From NCBI GenBank assembly GCA_910588045.1, contig CAJUPS010000001.1, positions 133,953 to 197,952 on the forward strand: DNA of 64,000 nt, in the 5' to 3' direction. The translations under genes and the position numbers were made by a program. The DNA is from an uncultured Oscillospiraceae bacterium (GTDB lineage Bacteria > Bacillota > Clostridia > Oscillospirales > Oscillospiraceae). The notes under the pieces are model-generated. The model saw only the letters and a list, made by a program, of their open reading frames with translations, made no database searches and had not been told where the DNA came from. Positions 36,015 to 44,877 of the stretch are shown here, one piece after another; the stretch's first letter is position 1, and each line of letters begins with the position of its first letter.

Positions 36015-37271
36015 TTATATTAAGGCCGCCGAGCTCCCCGCCAGACGCCCCGTACACCAGGCAATCTGCAAATTGAATCCCCCCGTGTAGGCGTCCACAT
36101 CCAGGACCTCCCCGGCAAAATACAGCCCCGGCAAAAGCCTGGACTCCATCGTGGAGGGATTGACCTCCTTCACGGTCACCCCACCGGCGGTCACAATGGC
36201 CTCCGCCACCGGCCTGGGACCGGTGATTTCCACGGGCAGCGCCTTCAGGAGCGCCAGCATCCTGCGGCGTTCCTCCCTGGTCAGGTCGTGAACCTTCCGG
36301 TGGGGCGGAATCCCGGTGAGCTGAACGAACGGCCCAATCAATTTCCTGGGCAATAGGTCGTCCAGCGCATTGATGAAGTCACAATTGGCGTGCTTCAAAA
36401 AATCCGCCAGCAGCCGTTTGTCCAGGGTCGCCTCGTCCAAGGCGGGCTTCAGGTCAATTTCCAATCGGTATTTCTTCTTATCAAAGTGCCGTATATGGGC
36501 CGAGGCCGACAGGACCATGGGGCCGCTGACGCCAAAGTGGGTGAACAGCATCTCCCCAAAGTCGCTGTAAATTTTCTTATCGTTCTCGTACAGCCGCAGG
36601 GCCGCATTCTTCAGGCTCAACCCCTGGAGCGACGGACACAGCTCCCCGGCGGCGCACAGGGGCACCAGGGACCCCCTGGGCTCCTGGACGGTGTGCCCCG
36701 CCTGTCTCGCCAGGCGGTAGCCGTCCCCCGTGCTGCCCGTCAGCGGGTAACTGACCCCGCCAGTCGCCACTACCACCCGGCACGTCTCATAGTCCCCGCG
36801 CTCCCCCTTGACGCCCCGGAGCGCGCCGTCCCGGAGCAGCAGCGCCTCCACCCTGTCCCGCAGGATCGTCACCCCCAGCTTCCGCAGCCGCCGCTCCAGT
36901 GCACCGCTGACGTCGAAGGCCCGATCGGAAACCGGGAACACCCGGTTTCCCCGCTCGGTCTTCAGCGGCACGCCCAGCGCCTCAAAAAAGGCCATCACAT
37001 CGGCGCTGGTAAATTGGCTGTAGGCGCTGTAAAGGAACCTGCCATTACGGGGTACACTGCTCAAAAATTCCTCCAACCCGCAGCAATTGGTCAGGTTGCA
37101 CCGCCCCTTGCCGGTGATATTCAGCTTTTTTCCCAGCCGCTCGTTGGGCTCCAGCAGGAGGACGGAGGCGCCCGCCTCCGCCGCAGAGATGGCCGCCATC
37201 ATGCCCGCCGGGCCGCCACCGACCACCGCCACGTCAGCTCTCATCACTGTATCCGAATACTCCATACTCAT
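36015..37271 (-). CDS. NAD(P)/FAD-dependent oxidoreductase (HI0933/BaiN-like family)
   Basis: A 418-aa flavoprotein. The dinucleotide-binding motif VVGGGPAGMMAA lies at residues 16-27; then NITGKGRCNLTN, ATGGVSYPLTGSTGDGY and the C-terminal FAD motif GLYFAGEVLDVDAYTGGFNLQ follow, all typical of the HI0933 family. The BaiN member acts in bile acid dehydroxylation, but most members have no known substrate, so the function is open. The start is uncertain: ATG at 37271 follows GGAGGG, while an internal ATG at 37244 lacks a good ribosome-binding site. Either start overlaps the end of the RpiR regulator gene. Confidence 0.85.
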   Translation of the reverse strand: MSMEYSDTVMRADVAVVGGGPAGMMAAISAAEAGASVLLLEPNERLGKKLNITGKGRCNLTNCCGLEEFLSSVPRNGRFLYSAYSQFTSADVMAFFEALGVPLKTERGNRVFPVSDRAFDVSGALERRLRKLGVTILRDRVEALLLRDGALRGVKGERGDYETCRVVVATGGVSYPLTGSTGDGYRLARQAGHTVQEPRGSLVPLCAAGELCPSLQGLSLKNAALRLYENDKKIYSDFGEMLFTHFGVSGPMVLSASAHIRHFDKKKYRLEIDLKPALDEATLDKRLLADFLKHANCDFINALDDLLPRKLIGPFVQLTGIPPHRKVHDLTREERRRMLALLKALPVEITGPRPVAEAIVTAGGVTVKEVNPSTMESRLLPGLYFAGEVLDVDAYTGGFNLQIAWCTGRLAGSSAALI

Positions 37272-38100
37272 CCCATATGCCCTCCAGGCGGTCAAAAGTC
37301 TGGGAGATGTCCACGTCCTTCCGGTGCCCTGCCGCCACGATCAATGCGTTGAGCAGGCTGAAGGGCGCCACCAGGGAATCCACAAAGGAGATCATATCGC
37401 TCCTGGCCAGCAGTACCGCCGAGGCCAGCGGGTACAGCGGCGACATGGCGCTATCCGTCACGGCCACCACGTCCGCCCCCCGGTCGTGGGCGAACTGCAC
37501 GCCCTTGACCGTGGACTTGGAGTACCGGGGGAAGCTGATTCCCACCAGCAGGTCCCCGGGGCCGATGCGCAGGATGCTCTCCAGGATGTCCCCGGCGCTA
37601 TTGCTGGTGACCAATGTCACGTCCTCAAAAATCAGGTGCAGGTAGAAGTGGAGATACCCCGCCAGAAAGGAGCTGGAGCGCACCCCCAGGATATAGATGC
37701 GGCGGGCGGCAATCAGCTTATCCACCACCCGGTTGAACGCCCCCCGGTCCACCTCCTCGATGGCCATACGGATTTTCTCCATGTCCATCTGAAGCACCGA
37801 GGCCACCACGTCCGAGCTGAACAGGCGGTCGTTGGAGGTCCGGATGCGCTGGATGGAGGTCAGCTTGCCCCGGACCATATCCTGGAGCTCCTTCTGCATG
37901 GCGGGATAGCCGTCATAGTCCAGCAGGGCCGCGAAGCGCACCACCGTGGACTCGCTGACGCCCACCAGGCTCCCCAGCTTGCTGGCGGTCATAAACGCCG
38001 CCTTGTCGTAGTCGGAGAGGATGTAGGCGGCAATCCGTTTCTGCCCCTTGGAGAAACAGGGCATATTGTTCTGAATGGTATGTAAGATGTCCTTCTTCAT
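37234..38100 (-). CDS. RpiR/MurR family transcription regulator
   Basis: A 288-aa regulator. The N-terminal helix-turn-helix domain (about 1-80) contains SKGQKRIAAYIL and SESTVVRFAALLDYDGYPAMQ; the C-terminal SIS sugar-phosphate-binding domain (about 125-260) contains IYILGVRSSSFLAGY and DLLVGISFPRYSKSTV. Members sense phosphosugars and control sugar or cell-wall amino-sugar use; no sugar gene is next to it. The ATG at 38100 follows GGAGGT; the longer frame upstream runs into the repeat at 38118. Confidence 0.9.
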   Translation of the reverse strand: MKKDILHTIQNNMPCFSKGQKRIAAYILSDYDKAAFMTASKLGSLVGVSESTVVRFAALLDYDGYPAMQKELQDMVRGKLTSIQRIRTSNDRLFSSDVVASVLQMDMEKIRMAIEEVDRGAFNRVVDKLIAARRIYILGVRSSSFLAGYLHFYLHLIFEDVTLVTSNSAGDILESILRIGPGDLLVGISFPRYSKSTVKGVQFAHDRGADVVAVTDSAMSPLYPLASAVLLARSDMISFVDSLVAPFSLLNALIVAAGHRKDVDISQTFDRLEGIWDEYGVFGYSDES

Positions 38101-38117
38101 CACGCCGTACCTCCGCC

Positions 38118-38222
38118 CATTAAAAGTTTCGCCCGCCTTTCCAAAGGCGGCGGAGTCCAGAGGCAGAGCCTCTGGACGCACTCCGCAGAGTGCGGAACTC
38201 CCCAAAAGCCGCGCCAAAAGCT
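38118..38222 (+). repeat. TTAAAAGTTT-hairpin intergenic element, copy C
   Basis: After TTAAAAGTTTCGC come three successive hairpins: CCGCCTTT/AAAGGCGG near 38134-38150, a perfect 10-bp stem 38155-38164 with 38168-38177 (arm GTCCAGAGGC), and CCGCA/TGCGG near 38183-38195. It fills the gap between the pseudouridine synthase and RpiR genes. It resembles the multi-hairpin copy at 41921. Confidence 0.6.
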
Positions 38223-38241
38223 CAGGAAAAATGCGGAATTG

Positions 38242-38955
38242 TCAGTCCCGCAATAATCGGCAGCGCTCCTCCTCGGTCAAAAAGCGCCACCGGCCCAGGG
38301 GCAGGTCCCCCAGCGTGAGGCTCCCCTCCCGGACCCGGACCAGGCGCTCCACCCGCAGCCCCGCCATCGCGCACATGCGCCGGACCTGACGGTTGAGCCC
38401 CTGGCGGATCACAACGGAGAGAACCATCCTCCCGCCCTGCCGGGATACCACGGATACCCGGGCGGGCACGATCGCCGTCCCGTCCTCCAACGCCGTCAGC
38501 GCCTCCAGGCGGGCCCGGCAGCCCTCCAGCGAACCGGTGACGGTCACATGGTACTCCTTCTCCATCCGGTGGCTGGGGTGGGCCAGGCGCTGCGCAAAGG
38601 TCCCGTCGTCCGTCAGCAGCAGCAGGCCCTCCGAGTCCATGTCCAACCGGCCCACCGGGTACACCCGTCCGCCGCAGCCGGACACCAGACCGGCCACCGT
38701 GGGCCGTCCCCGCTCGTCAGACAGGGTGGTCACCACCCCCCGGGGCTTGTGGAGCATCAGGTAGCGCTTCCGCTCCGGGAGCGCCAACGGGCGTCCATCC
38801 AGAGCAATCCGGTCCCGCTCCGGGTCCGCCCGGTCCCCCAGGGAGGCAGCCGTCCCGTTGACGGACACCCGCCCCGCCCGCAAAAATTCCTCCGCCTGGC
38901 GGCGGGAGCACACACCGGCGGCGGAGATGATTTTCTGTAAACGCTCTGCTGGCAT
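38242..38955 (-). CDS. RsuA/RluB-family ribosomal pseudouridine synthase
   Basis: A 237-aa rRNA-modifying enzyme. The N-terminal S4 RNA-binding domain reads RLQKIISAAGVCSRRQAEEF, and the catalytic Asp lies in VGRLDMDSEGLLLLT, preceded by the YLMLHKPRGVVTT strand. It converts a uridine of 16S or 23S rRNA to pseudouridine; RluB versus RsuA cannot be settled by eye. In many Firmicutes an RluB gene lies near scpA/scpB, as it does here (about 2.4 kb away), and near a D,D-carboxypeptidase gene. Confidence 0.92.
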   Translation of the reverse strand: MPAERLQKIISAAGVCSRRQAEEFLRAGRVSVNGTAASLGDRADPERDRIALDGRPLALPERKRYLMLHKPRGVVTTLSDERGRPTVAGLVSGCGGRVYPVGRLDMDSEGLLLLTDDGTFAQRLAHPSHRMEKEYHVTVTGSLEGCRARLEALTALEDGTAIVPARVSVVSRQGGRMVLSVVIRQGLNRQVRRMCAMAGLRVERLVRVREGSLTLGDLPLGRWRFLTEEERCRLLRD

Positions 38956-38973
38956 TTGTTTTGCCTCGATTCG

Positions 38974-40065
38974 CTAAAAAGCTTTCTCCCACCAGGGGAC
39001 GGCGGGCTTCTGCATCTCCCGCTTTGCCGAGGGTGCGGCGGCCATCAGATCCACCCGGGCCACCTCTTCCCCCTCCAGGTAGGCGCAGACCTCTCCAATC
39101 ACCTGCCCCGGAACCACCGGGGCCTGGACGGACAGGGGCACCCGGGCCACCACCGTCAGCTTCTCCTCTCCGGTGAGGGGGTAGCGCAAATCGCCCGCCG
39201 CCGCCAGGGGCACGGAGAACACCGTCCCCTCCCGCACGGACACGGAGGCTACCACCCGCCCTGCGGGCAGAGCCGTCTCCATGTGGTAGCCGGAAAAGCC
39301 GAAATCCAGGAGGGCCATATGGTCGTTCCAGTCGTCTCCGTCGTTGAGGGTGACGCACACCAGGGTCATGCCGCCCCGGGACGCGGCGGAGACCAGCGTC
39401 CGGCCTGCGGCCTTGGTGAAGCCGGTCTTGACGCCGATGCACCCCTCGCACATCCGCAGCAGCTTGTTGTGGTTGGCCAGATACCGCTCCCCCACGGTGA
39501 CGGAGGCGGTGGAGACGATCCGGCGGAAATCCTGGTTCTTCAGCGCGTAGGCCGAGAGGACCGCCATATCCCGGGCGCTGGCGTAGTGGCCCTCGGCGTC
39601 CAGTCCATTGGGGTTGGCAAAATGGGAGTGGGTCATCCCCAGGCGCCGGGCCGTCTCGTTCATCAGCGCCACGAAGTCCTCCAGCTCCCCCGACACGCAG
39701 TGGGCCACCGCCAGGGCCGCGTCGTTGCCGCTGACCAGCATCAGGCCGTAGAGCAGCTCCTCCAGGCGCAGCACGTCCCCCGGTTTGAGATACATGGAGG
39801 ACCCCTCCGCCATATCCTGGGCGGTGACGGTGTAGGCGCGGTCCTTGTCGGCGTGCTCCAGGGCCACTACGGCGGTCATGATCTTGGTGATACTGGCAAT
39901 CAGGCGCTCCTCGTCGGCGTTCTGCGCATAGAGCACCCGCCCGCTGCTCTGCTCAATGAGCACGGCCGATGCCGCCGAGGTGCCCACAGCGGCCGCGCGG
40001 CCGGTCAGCAGTCCCGCCAGCAAAACGGCACACAGGGCCCTCCGGCCCCATCCATACTTTCCCAT
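38974..40065 (-). CDS. D-alanyl-D-alanine carboxypeptidase (DacF-like, S11)
   Basis: A 363-aa secreted penicillin-binding protein trimming the last D-Ala of peptidoglycan stem peptides. An N-terminal signal peptide (about 1-26, hydrophobic core LCAVLLAGLLTG) is followed by the active-site motifs SITK (Ser58, Lys61), SGN (112-114) and KTG (213-215), and a C-terminal beta domain (about 260-350). The ATG at 40065 is chosen because GGAGGT lies 10 bp ahead; a GTG 12 bp upstream would overlap that site. Neighbours ytfJ and DUF2953 suggest a sporulation-related DacF-type role. Confidence 0.92.
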   Translation of the reverse strand: MGKYGWGRRALCAVLLAGLLTGRAAAVGTSAASAVLIEQSSGRVLYAQNADEERLIASITKIMTAVVALEHADKDRAYTVTAQDMAEGSSMYLKPGDVLRLEELLYGLMLVSGNDAALAVAHCVSGELEDFVALMNETARRLGMTHSHFANPNGLDAEGHYASARDMAVLSAYALKNQDFRRIVSTASVTVGERYLANHNKLLRMCEGCIGVKTGFTKAAGRTLVSAASRGGMTLVCVTLNDGDDWNDHMALLDFGFSGYHMETALPAGRVVASVSVREGTVFSVPLAAAGDLRYPLTGEEKLTVVARVPLSVQAPVVPGQVIGEVCAYLEGEEVARVDLMAAAPSAKREMQKPAVPWWEKAF

Positions 40066-40157
40066 ATCCGATTCCACCTCCGGAATTTTGTATGGATAGT
40101 ATGTCTCGCCGGAACCAAAAGAACCCCGTTAAACCTTTCCTGATTTTTCGGAAAAGA

Positions 40158-40583
40158 TCAGCACTCCTCTTCGGCGGTCTCGGCCTTCTTTTTTTCCTGC
40201 TGTTTTTCAATGAAGCCCGTCACGCGGTCGATCACCTCCGGGGTCATCTCAATCACCCGGTCCACCGTATTCATAGGCGGCGCGGCCACGGGCATCACCC
40301 GGGTAAAGCCGTCCTTCACAATAAGGAACGCCACCGGGTCGATGTGGACGCCCACGCCCAGGCCGCTGCCCAGGTTGCCCTCCGGGTTAGCATTCTGCTT
40401 CTTCCCAAAGATTGCGCCGCCGCCGCCCATGCCCATGCTCACCCGGGAGATCGGAATGAGGGTCACGCCGTCGGGGGTATGGATGGGCTGGCCCACAATA
40501 CTGTTCGTGTCCGCCAGCTCCCGCAGCTTTGCCATGCTCTCCTGCATCAGATCACTGATAGGGTTGTTTTTCTCCATGTCCAT
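40158..40583 (-). CDS. ytfJ: GerW/YtfJ family sporulation protein
   Basis: A 141-aa protein of the YtfJ/GerW family, needed for normal spore germination in Bacillus. Landmarks are the GVTLIPISRVSMGMGGGG segment, GSGLGVGVHIDPVAFLIV and the helical Lys/Glu-rich end. There is no transmembrane segment. GCGAAAGGAGTAC precedes the ATG. It follows the DUF2953 gene by 20 bp; the same pair (ytfI-ytfJ) is found in Bacillus subtilis. Confidence 0.9.
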   Translation of the reverse strand: MDMEKNNPISDLMQESMAKLRELADTNSIVGQPIHTPDGVTLIPISRVSMGMGGGGAIFGKKQNANPEGNLGSGLGVGVHIDPVAFLIVKDGFTRVMPVAAPPMNTVDRVIEMTPEVIDRVTGFIEKQQEKKKAETAEEEC

Positions 40584-40603
40584 GTACTCCTTTCGCGGGC
40601 CGG

Positions 40604-41290
40604 TCAGGCGGCCTCATGCTCCGTGTTTTCCTTGTTGTCCTTCTCTTCTTTTTCCGGCGCCGGTGAGGCAAGCTTCCGGAACGCTAAGTACCACTTCAAC
40701 AGGCTGCCCCCCGCCCGCAGCATAATCCACACCAGACTTCCGGGGCGCAGGGTCACCCCCACGTCCACGATGGCGTCCATCCTCTCCCCTGCAAAGTCCA
40801 GGTATAGTTGGATGTCCTCCTCCTTCACCCGCATCACCCGTTTCAGCACGGGCAGTCCTCCGCACACGGCGGCCTCCAGCCGCCCGTACAGCAGCGCCGT
40901 ATCCGCCGGGTCCAGACCTGCCACCAGCACATGGGCTTTGAGAGGTCTGATATGGATGCTCCTCCCCGTCCGGCGCAGCGCCCGGCCCAGGATGGGGGGC
41001 AGCGTCTCGAGGGCGTAGAGGATCTGGTCGGAATTGATCTTGCCCTTTTTCTTCTCCTTCGGGGGCTTTTCTTTCTTCTCTTTTTCCCCCTCTTTTTTCT
41101 TCTTGGGAGGCTTTTCCTTTTTTTCCTCCTCCTTGGGTGGGAACAGGCGGAGCTTCACGGGTCCATAGCGGACCGCCAGGGCCAAATCTCCCTGGTCATA
41201 GGAGAACCGGACCTTTACCGGGATCAGCAGCGCCAGCACCAGTGCCGCGAGAAACGCCAGCAGTATCCAGAGTATGATTTTCCCAATCAA
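40604..41290 (-). CDS. DUF2953 membrane protein (YtfI-like)
   Basis: A 228-aa protein with one N-terminal transmembrane segment (about 5-25), a strand-rich KVRFSYDQGDLALAVRYGPVKL segment, a very Lys/Glu/Pro-rich linker (about 52-82) and a C-terminal domain. The order matches DUF2953/YtfI, encoded before ytfJ in spore formers. The start is a TTG at 41290 with GGGGGGAG ahead. The Lys/Glu/Pro linker is low-complexity and may vary between strains. Function unknown; probably sporulation-related by context. Confidence 0.8.
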   Translation of the reverse strand: MIGKIILWILLAFLAALVLALLIPVKVRFSYDQGDLALAVRYGPVKLRLFPPKEEEKKEKPPKKKKEGEKEKKEKPPKEKKKGKINSDQILYALETLPPILGRALRRTGRSIHIRPLKAHVLVAGLDPADTALLYGRLEAAVCGGLPVLKRVMRVKEEDIQLYLDFAGERMDAIVDVGVTLRPGSLVWIMLRAGGSLLKWYLAFRKLASPAPEKEEKDNKENTEHEAA

Positions 41291-41311
41291 GGGCGCTCCC
41301 CCCTTTCTCCG

Positions 41312-41875
41312 CTACGCTTCCTCCGACATCTCCGGCGCATCCAGGCGCATCTGGCCGCCCTCCTCCACCCCCGGCAGCGGGGGCAGCTCCTCCAGCGAGG
41401 TGATGTGGAAGGCCCTCAGAAAGTCCTGGGTCGTCCGGTAGAGCCTGGGCCGCCCCGGGGCCTGTAGATGGCCGCACTCCTCGATCATCTTCCGCTCCAG
41501 CAGAAGCCCCATGGTATAGGCGCTGTCCACCCCCCGGATCTGGTCCACCTGGGCCCGGGTCACCGGCTGATAGTAGGCCACGATGGCCAGCACCTCCAGC
41601 GCGGGCTGACTGAGCTTGGCGGTCTTCCGGATCTCGAAGGCCCGGCGGATGATCTCCGCGTACTCCGGCGCGGAACAGAGCTGATAGCTGTCCTCCATCC
41701 GCACCAGGCGGATGCCCCGGCGCTCGAAGGCGTAGTAGTCGCCCAGCCGCTGCAGCGCCTCCTCCGCCCGGGGGCGGTCCGTGTCCAGCGCCATACAGAT
41801 GCGGCTGATGTGGACTGGCTCGCCGGAGGCGAAGAGGATGCCCTCTGCGGCAATTTGCATTTCCTTGTTATCCAA
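41312..41875 (-). CDS. scpB: Segregation and condensation protein B
   Basis: A 187-aa subunit of the SMC-ScpAB condensin complex. Two winged-helix domains are visible, with ALEVLAIVAYYQPVTRAQVDQIRGVDS and KMIEECGHLQAPGRPRLYRTTQDFLRAF being ScpB hallmarks. The start is a TTG at 41875 with GGAAAGACGA ahead; an ATG 12 bp later is a less well-spaced alternative. It lies downstream of scpA with a 167-bp gap filled by a multi-hairpin repeat. Confidence 0.94.
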   Translation of the reverse strand: MDNKEMQIAAEGILFASGEPVHISRICMALDTDRPRAEEALQRLGDYYAFERRGIRLVRMEDSYQLCSAPEYAEIIRRAFEIRKTAKLSQPALEVLAIVAYYQPVTRAQVDQIRGVDSAYTMGLLLERKMIEECGHLQAPGRPRLYRTTQDFLRAFHITSLEELPPLPGVEEGGQMRLDAPEMSEEA

Positions 41876-41920
41876 TCGTCTTTCCGTCCTGAATCATTTT
41901 TCCGGTTTGGACAGTCGCAT

Positions 41921-42022
41921 GTTGGGCTCCGCCCAAACCCGCCAGGGCTTCGCCCTGGACCCGGCAGGGGCCTTGCCCCTGCACCCCACCACCCTTTGAA
42001 AAGGGTGGACCCAAACTTTAGG
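41921..42022 (-). repeat. TAAAGTTT-hairpin intergenic element, copy D (multi-hairpin)
   Basis: On the minus strand TAAAGTTTGGG is followed by four hairpins in a row: CCACCCTTT with AAAGGGTGG, GCAGGGGC with GCCCCTGC, CCAGGGC with GCCCTGG and TTGGGC with GCCCAA. The element sits between scpA and scpB, genes that are usually contiguous. It would form a highly structured RNA in the shared transcript and may modulate read-through into scpB. Confidence 0.65.
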
Positions 42023-42042
42023 AAGCGGACTGCGCTGCTGCC

Positions 42043-42819
42043 TTAAAGCTTCAGCGTGTCAATACTCGCGCCGGTGGCGGTGACGGTGCAGTCCCGCTCG
42101 CCGCCGGAGAGGGTCACGATCCTGGCCCGGCACAGCTCCAGCACCGCCAGGAAGGTCGCTACGATCTCGCTACGGCTGCGGCTGCCTCGAAACAGGAGGC
42201 GGAAGCTGGTGATCCCCCGGCACAGCCGCTGGAACACCTCCCGGGCCTTCCCCGCCACGGGGTAGGGCTCCTGGCGTACAATGTCCTGGAAGCTGCTCAC
42301 CGGAGGCGGCTGCCGCCGCTCGCTGCGCCCCGTGACCTCGCTGAAGGCGGCCAACAGGTCGTCGGGGGTGTGGCTGTAGCGGTACACCCGCCCCCGCTCC
42401 ATGGGCTCCGGGGTCCTCACGAAGATCCTGCGGCCAAACTCCCCCATGGGGCCCAGCTGGGTGGTGACGTACTTGATCTTGGCGTAGTTCTCCCCGCTGC
42501 GCCGCTCCTCCAGGGAGCGGATCAGCTCGGCCATCTCGCTCTTGGCCTCCTCGTCCTCGATGGACAGGAGCATCCGCGTCTTGATGAACATCAGCTGGGC
42601 GGCCATGGTGATGAACTCGCTGGCCACCTCCAGATCCATCCGCTGCCGCTGCTCCAGGTACGCCAGGTACTGCTCCAGGATCAGGGCGATGGGGATGTCC
42701 TGAATTTCGATTTTGTTTTTACTGAGCAGGAACAGGATCAGATCCAGAGGGCCCTCGAAGTCCTCCAGGCCCTCCCGGCTGTGCACCACCTGTTCCAGCT
42801 TGTAGACCGGTTCATCCAT
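42043..42819 (-). CDS. scpA: Segregation and condensation protein A
   Basis: A 258-aa kleisin bridging the SMC dimer in chromosome condensation. The N-terminal helix region DFEGPLDLILFLLSKNKIEIQDIPI and the following EFITMAAQLMFIKTRMLL are diagnostic, with the C-terminal winged helix containing VATFLAVLELCRARIVTL. AGACGGAGGACGCCGG precedes the ATG. scpB follows after the repeat at 41921, and the M50 protease gene lies 19 bp upstream. Confidence 0.95.
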   Translation of the reverse strand: MDEPVYKLEQVVHSREGLEDFEGPLDLILFLLSKNKIEIQDIPIALILEQYLAYLEQRQRMDLEVASEFITMAAQLMFIKTRMLLSIEDEEAKSEMAELIRSLEERRSGENYAKIKYVTTQLGPMGEFGRRIFVRTPEPMERGRVYRYSHTPDDLLAAFSEVTGRSERRQPPPVSSFQDIVRQEPYPVAGKAREVFQRLCRGITSFRLLFRGSRSRSEIVATFLAVLELCRARIVTLSGGERDCTVTATGASIDTLKL

Positions 42820-42838
42820 CCGGCGTCCTCCGTCTCAA

Positions 42839-43486
42839 TCAGAAGAATAAATTCGCCATCCACAGGTAAACATTGTAAATAGCGTTGGAGAGATAGTTCC
42901 CCCCGATGTCCAGCCACACGATCAGCAGCAGCGCCACCATCCCGTAGCGCTCATAGCGCATGAGGGTGTAGTAGGCCCGCTCCGGAAGCAGGGAGAAGAG
43001 CACCTTCGACCCGTCCAGCGGCGGGATGGGCACCAGATTGAACAGTCCCAGCCCGATGCTCAGCACGGCCGTACCGGTGAGGAAGGAAAAGAGCCACACC
43101 GTCACCGCGTTCACCGGGGCGAAGGAGGCCGTCACCGACGCCCCCAGCATCAGCAGGAGCGCCAGCAGGAGGTTCGATACCGGTCCCGCCAGGGCGGTGA
43201 GCGCCATGCCGGACCGGGGGTTCTTGAAGTAGCGCATATCCACCGGCACCGGCTTGGCCCAGCCGAAGCCGCAGATCACCATGGAGGCCAGACCCAGCCA
43301 GTCGATGTGGTGCAGGGGGTTGAAACTGAGCCGCCGCATCCGCTTGGCTGTGGGGTCCCCCAGGGCCAGGGCGGCCAGCCCGTGGCAGGTCTCGTGGACG
43401 GTCAGGCACAGCAGGACCCCCAGGATCCGCCCCAGCAGGGAGAACAGGCCGTTCCAATCAAATTGTTCCAGAAAAGTACGCATCAT
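42839..43486 (-). CDS. Site-2 protease family membrane metalloprotease (M50, YwhC-like)
   Basis: A 215-aa integral membrane protein with about five hydrophobic segments. The zinc-binding HExxH motif is His31-Glu32-His35 (VHETCHG) and the second metal motif is FNLVPIPPLDGSK. These short M50 proteins lack the PDZ domain of RseP and their substrates are unknown. It lies upstream of scpA as in several Firmicutes. The ribosome-binding site is weak (GAAAGAGAA) and there are two consecutive ATG codons. Confidence 0.9.
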   Translation of the reverse strand: MMRTFLEQFDWNGLFSLLGRILGVLLCLTVHETCHGLAALALGDPTAKRMRRLSFNPLHHIDWLGLASMVICGFGWAKPVPVDMRYFKNPRSGMALTALAGPVSNLLLALLLMLGASVTASFAPVNAVTVWLFSFLTGTAVLSIGLGLFNLVPIPPLDGSKVLFSLLPERAYYTLMRYERYGMVALLLIVWLDIGGNYLSNAIYNVYLWMANLFF

Positions 43487-43507
43487 TTCTCTTTCGGCGC
43501 AGGCAGC

Positions 43508-44638
43508 TCACACCGTGATCAGCGCATAGGTCCTGCTGCCCAGCCCGATCTTCTCGGCGTGCTCCAGGCAGGAGCGCCACTCGGACTCCGGGGTGGAGTT
43601 GACGAAGTGGTCGTGGTGGTCCTCAAAGCCGGGGGTGGCCAGGTTTTTCGCCAGCTGGCTTCCGGGGAGAGGCTGAGCGGCCAGGCAGGCGTCCACGCAC
43701 GCCTGGTCCAGGGCCAGCGGGTCGAAGGAGGCGAACATACCGATGTTGGGCAGGATGGGCACGTCGTTCTCCGCGTGGCAGTCGCAGTTGGGGGATACAT
43801 CCACCACCAGGGAGATGTGGAACTGGGGCCTCCCGTCCACCACCGCCAGGGCGTACTCCGCCATGCGGCGGTTGAAGATCTCCACGGCGTTGCTCTCTGT
43901 AAAATGAATGGCGTCGAAATTACAGGCCCCCAGACACCGGCCGCAGCCCAGGCAGTGCTCCCGATCCACCGTCATCTTTTTTGACGCCTCGTCGAAGACC
44001 AGGCCCTCGTTGGCGCATTCCCGCTGGCAGCGGCGGCAGCCCCGGCAGCGCTCCTTATCAATCGTGGGCTTCCCGTTGTTGTGCTGCTCGCACTTGCCCG
44101 CCCGGGAGCCGCAGCCCATGCCGATATTTTTGATAGCGCCCCCGAAGCCCGCCGCCTCGTGGCCCTTGAAGTGGCTGAGGCTGATGAAGACGTCGGCGTC
44201 CATGACCGCCCTGCCGATCCTGGCCTCCTTGACGTACTCCCCTCCCCGGACGGGGACGGCAATATCGTCGGTGCCCTTCAGTCCGTCCGCAATCAGCAAA
44301 GGACAGTTCACCGTAAGGGGCGTGAACCCGTTCTGCCAGGCACACTCCAGGTGCTCCAGAGCGTTTTTCCGGCTTCCGGGATAGAGGGTGTTGCAGTCCG
44401 TCAGAAACGGCTTTCCCCCCAGCTCCTTGACCACGTCCACCACCGCCCGGGCATAGTTGGGGCGCAGGAAGCTGACGTTGCCAAGCTCACCGAAGTGCAT
44501 CTTGATCGCCACGAACTTGCCGCCCATGTCGATTTGGCCGATGCCCGCCTTTTTCAGCAGCTTCTGGAGCTTGACCGGCAGACTGTCACCGTAGGGCGGC
44601 GTATGGAAATCCGTAAAGTAGACCTGAGAAACGGACAT
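43508..44638 (-). CDS. DUF362 domain protein with two 4Fe-4S clusters
   Basis: A 376-aa cytoplasmic iron-sulfur protein. The DUF362 region (about 1-180) contains VAIKMHFGELGN and the SLSHFKGHEAAGFGGAIKN segment; two ferredoxin-type clusters follow, CRGCRRCQREC and CLGCGRCLGAC. The family is common in anaerobes, where it is thought to act as an electron carrier or reductase; no substrate is known. The ATG at 44638 is preferred because GGAGGAAAGGAG lies ahead; a longer frame upstream has no ribosome-binding site. It is the first gene of the M50-scpA-scpB group. Confidence 0.88.
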   Translation of the reverse strand: MSVSQVYFTDFHTPPYGDSLPVKLQKLLKKAGIGQIDMGGKFVAIKMHFGELGNVSFLRPNYARAVVDVVKELGGKPFLTDCNTLYPGSRKNALEHLECAWQNGFTPLTVNCPLLIADGLKGTDDIAVPVRGGEYVKEARIGRAVMDADVFISLSHFKGHEAAGFGGAIKNIGMGCGSRAGKCEQHNNGKPTIDKERCRGCRRCQRECANEGLVFDEASKKMTVDREHCLGCGRCLGACNFDAIHFTESNAVEIFNRRMAEYALAVVDGRPQFHISLVVDVSPNCDCHAENDVPILPNIGMFASFDPLALDQACVDACLAAQPLPGSQLAKNLATPGFEDHHDHFVNSTPESEWRSCLEHAEKIGLGSRTYALITV

Positions 44639-44877
44639 AGGGAGCTCCTTTCCTCCAGGAGACATCACAAGGGGGCCTATTACAGATGTCTCCCGATTTT
44701 TCCAGTTTTGTATTAGTTCTCCCAGTATAACAGATTTTTCCCAGGATGACAAGTAGGATTTTGGCATCCGGGGCTTCTCCGGAATTAAAGAAATCTTATA
44801 GATTTCCCCGCTTTCTTTTTAATCGAATCCCTAGTACAATACAAAACAGAAAATCTCCCAAGGAAAGGAATAACGCA

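Noticed and set aside
44746..44877. Longer N-terminus for the TVP38 protein
   Set aside because: The upstream ATG has no ribosome-binding site and the extra residues are unlike the family; AAGGAAAGGA precedes the ATG at 44878.
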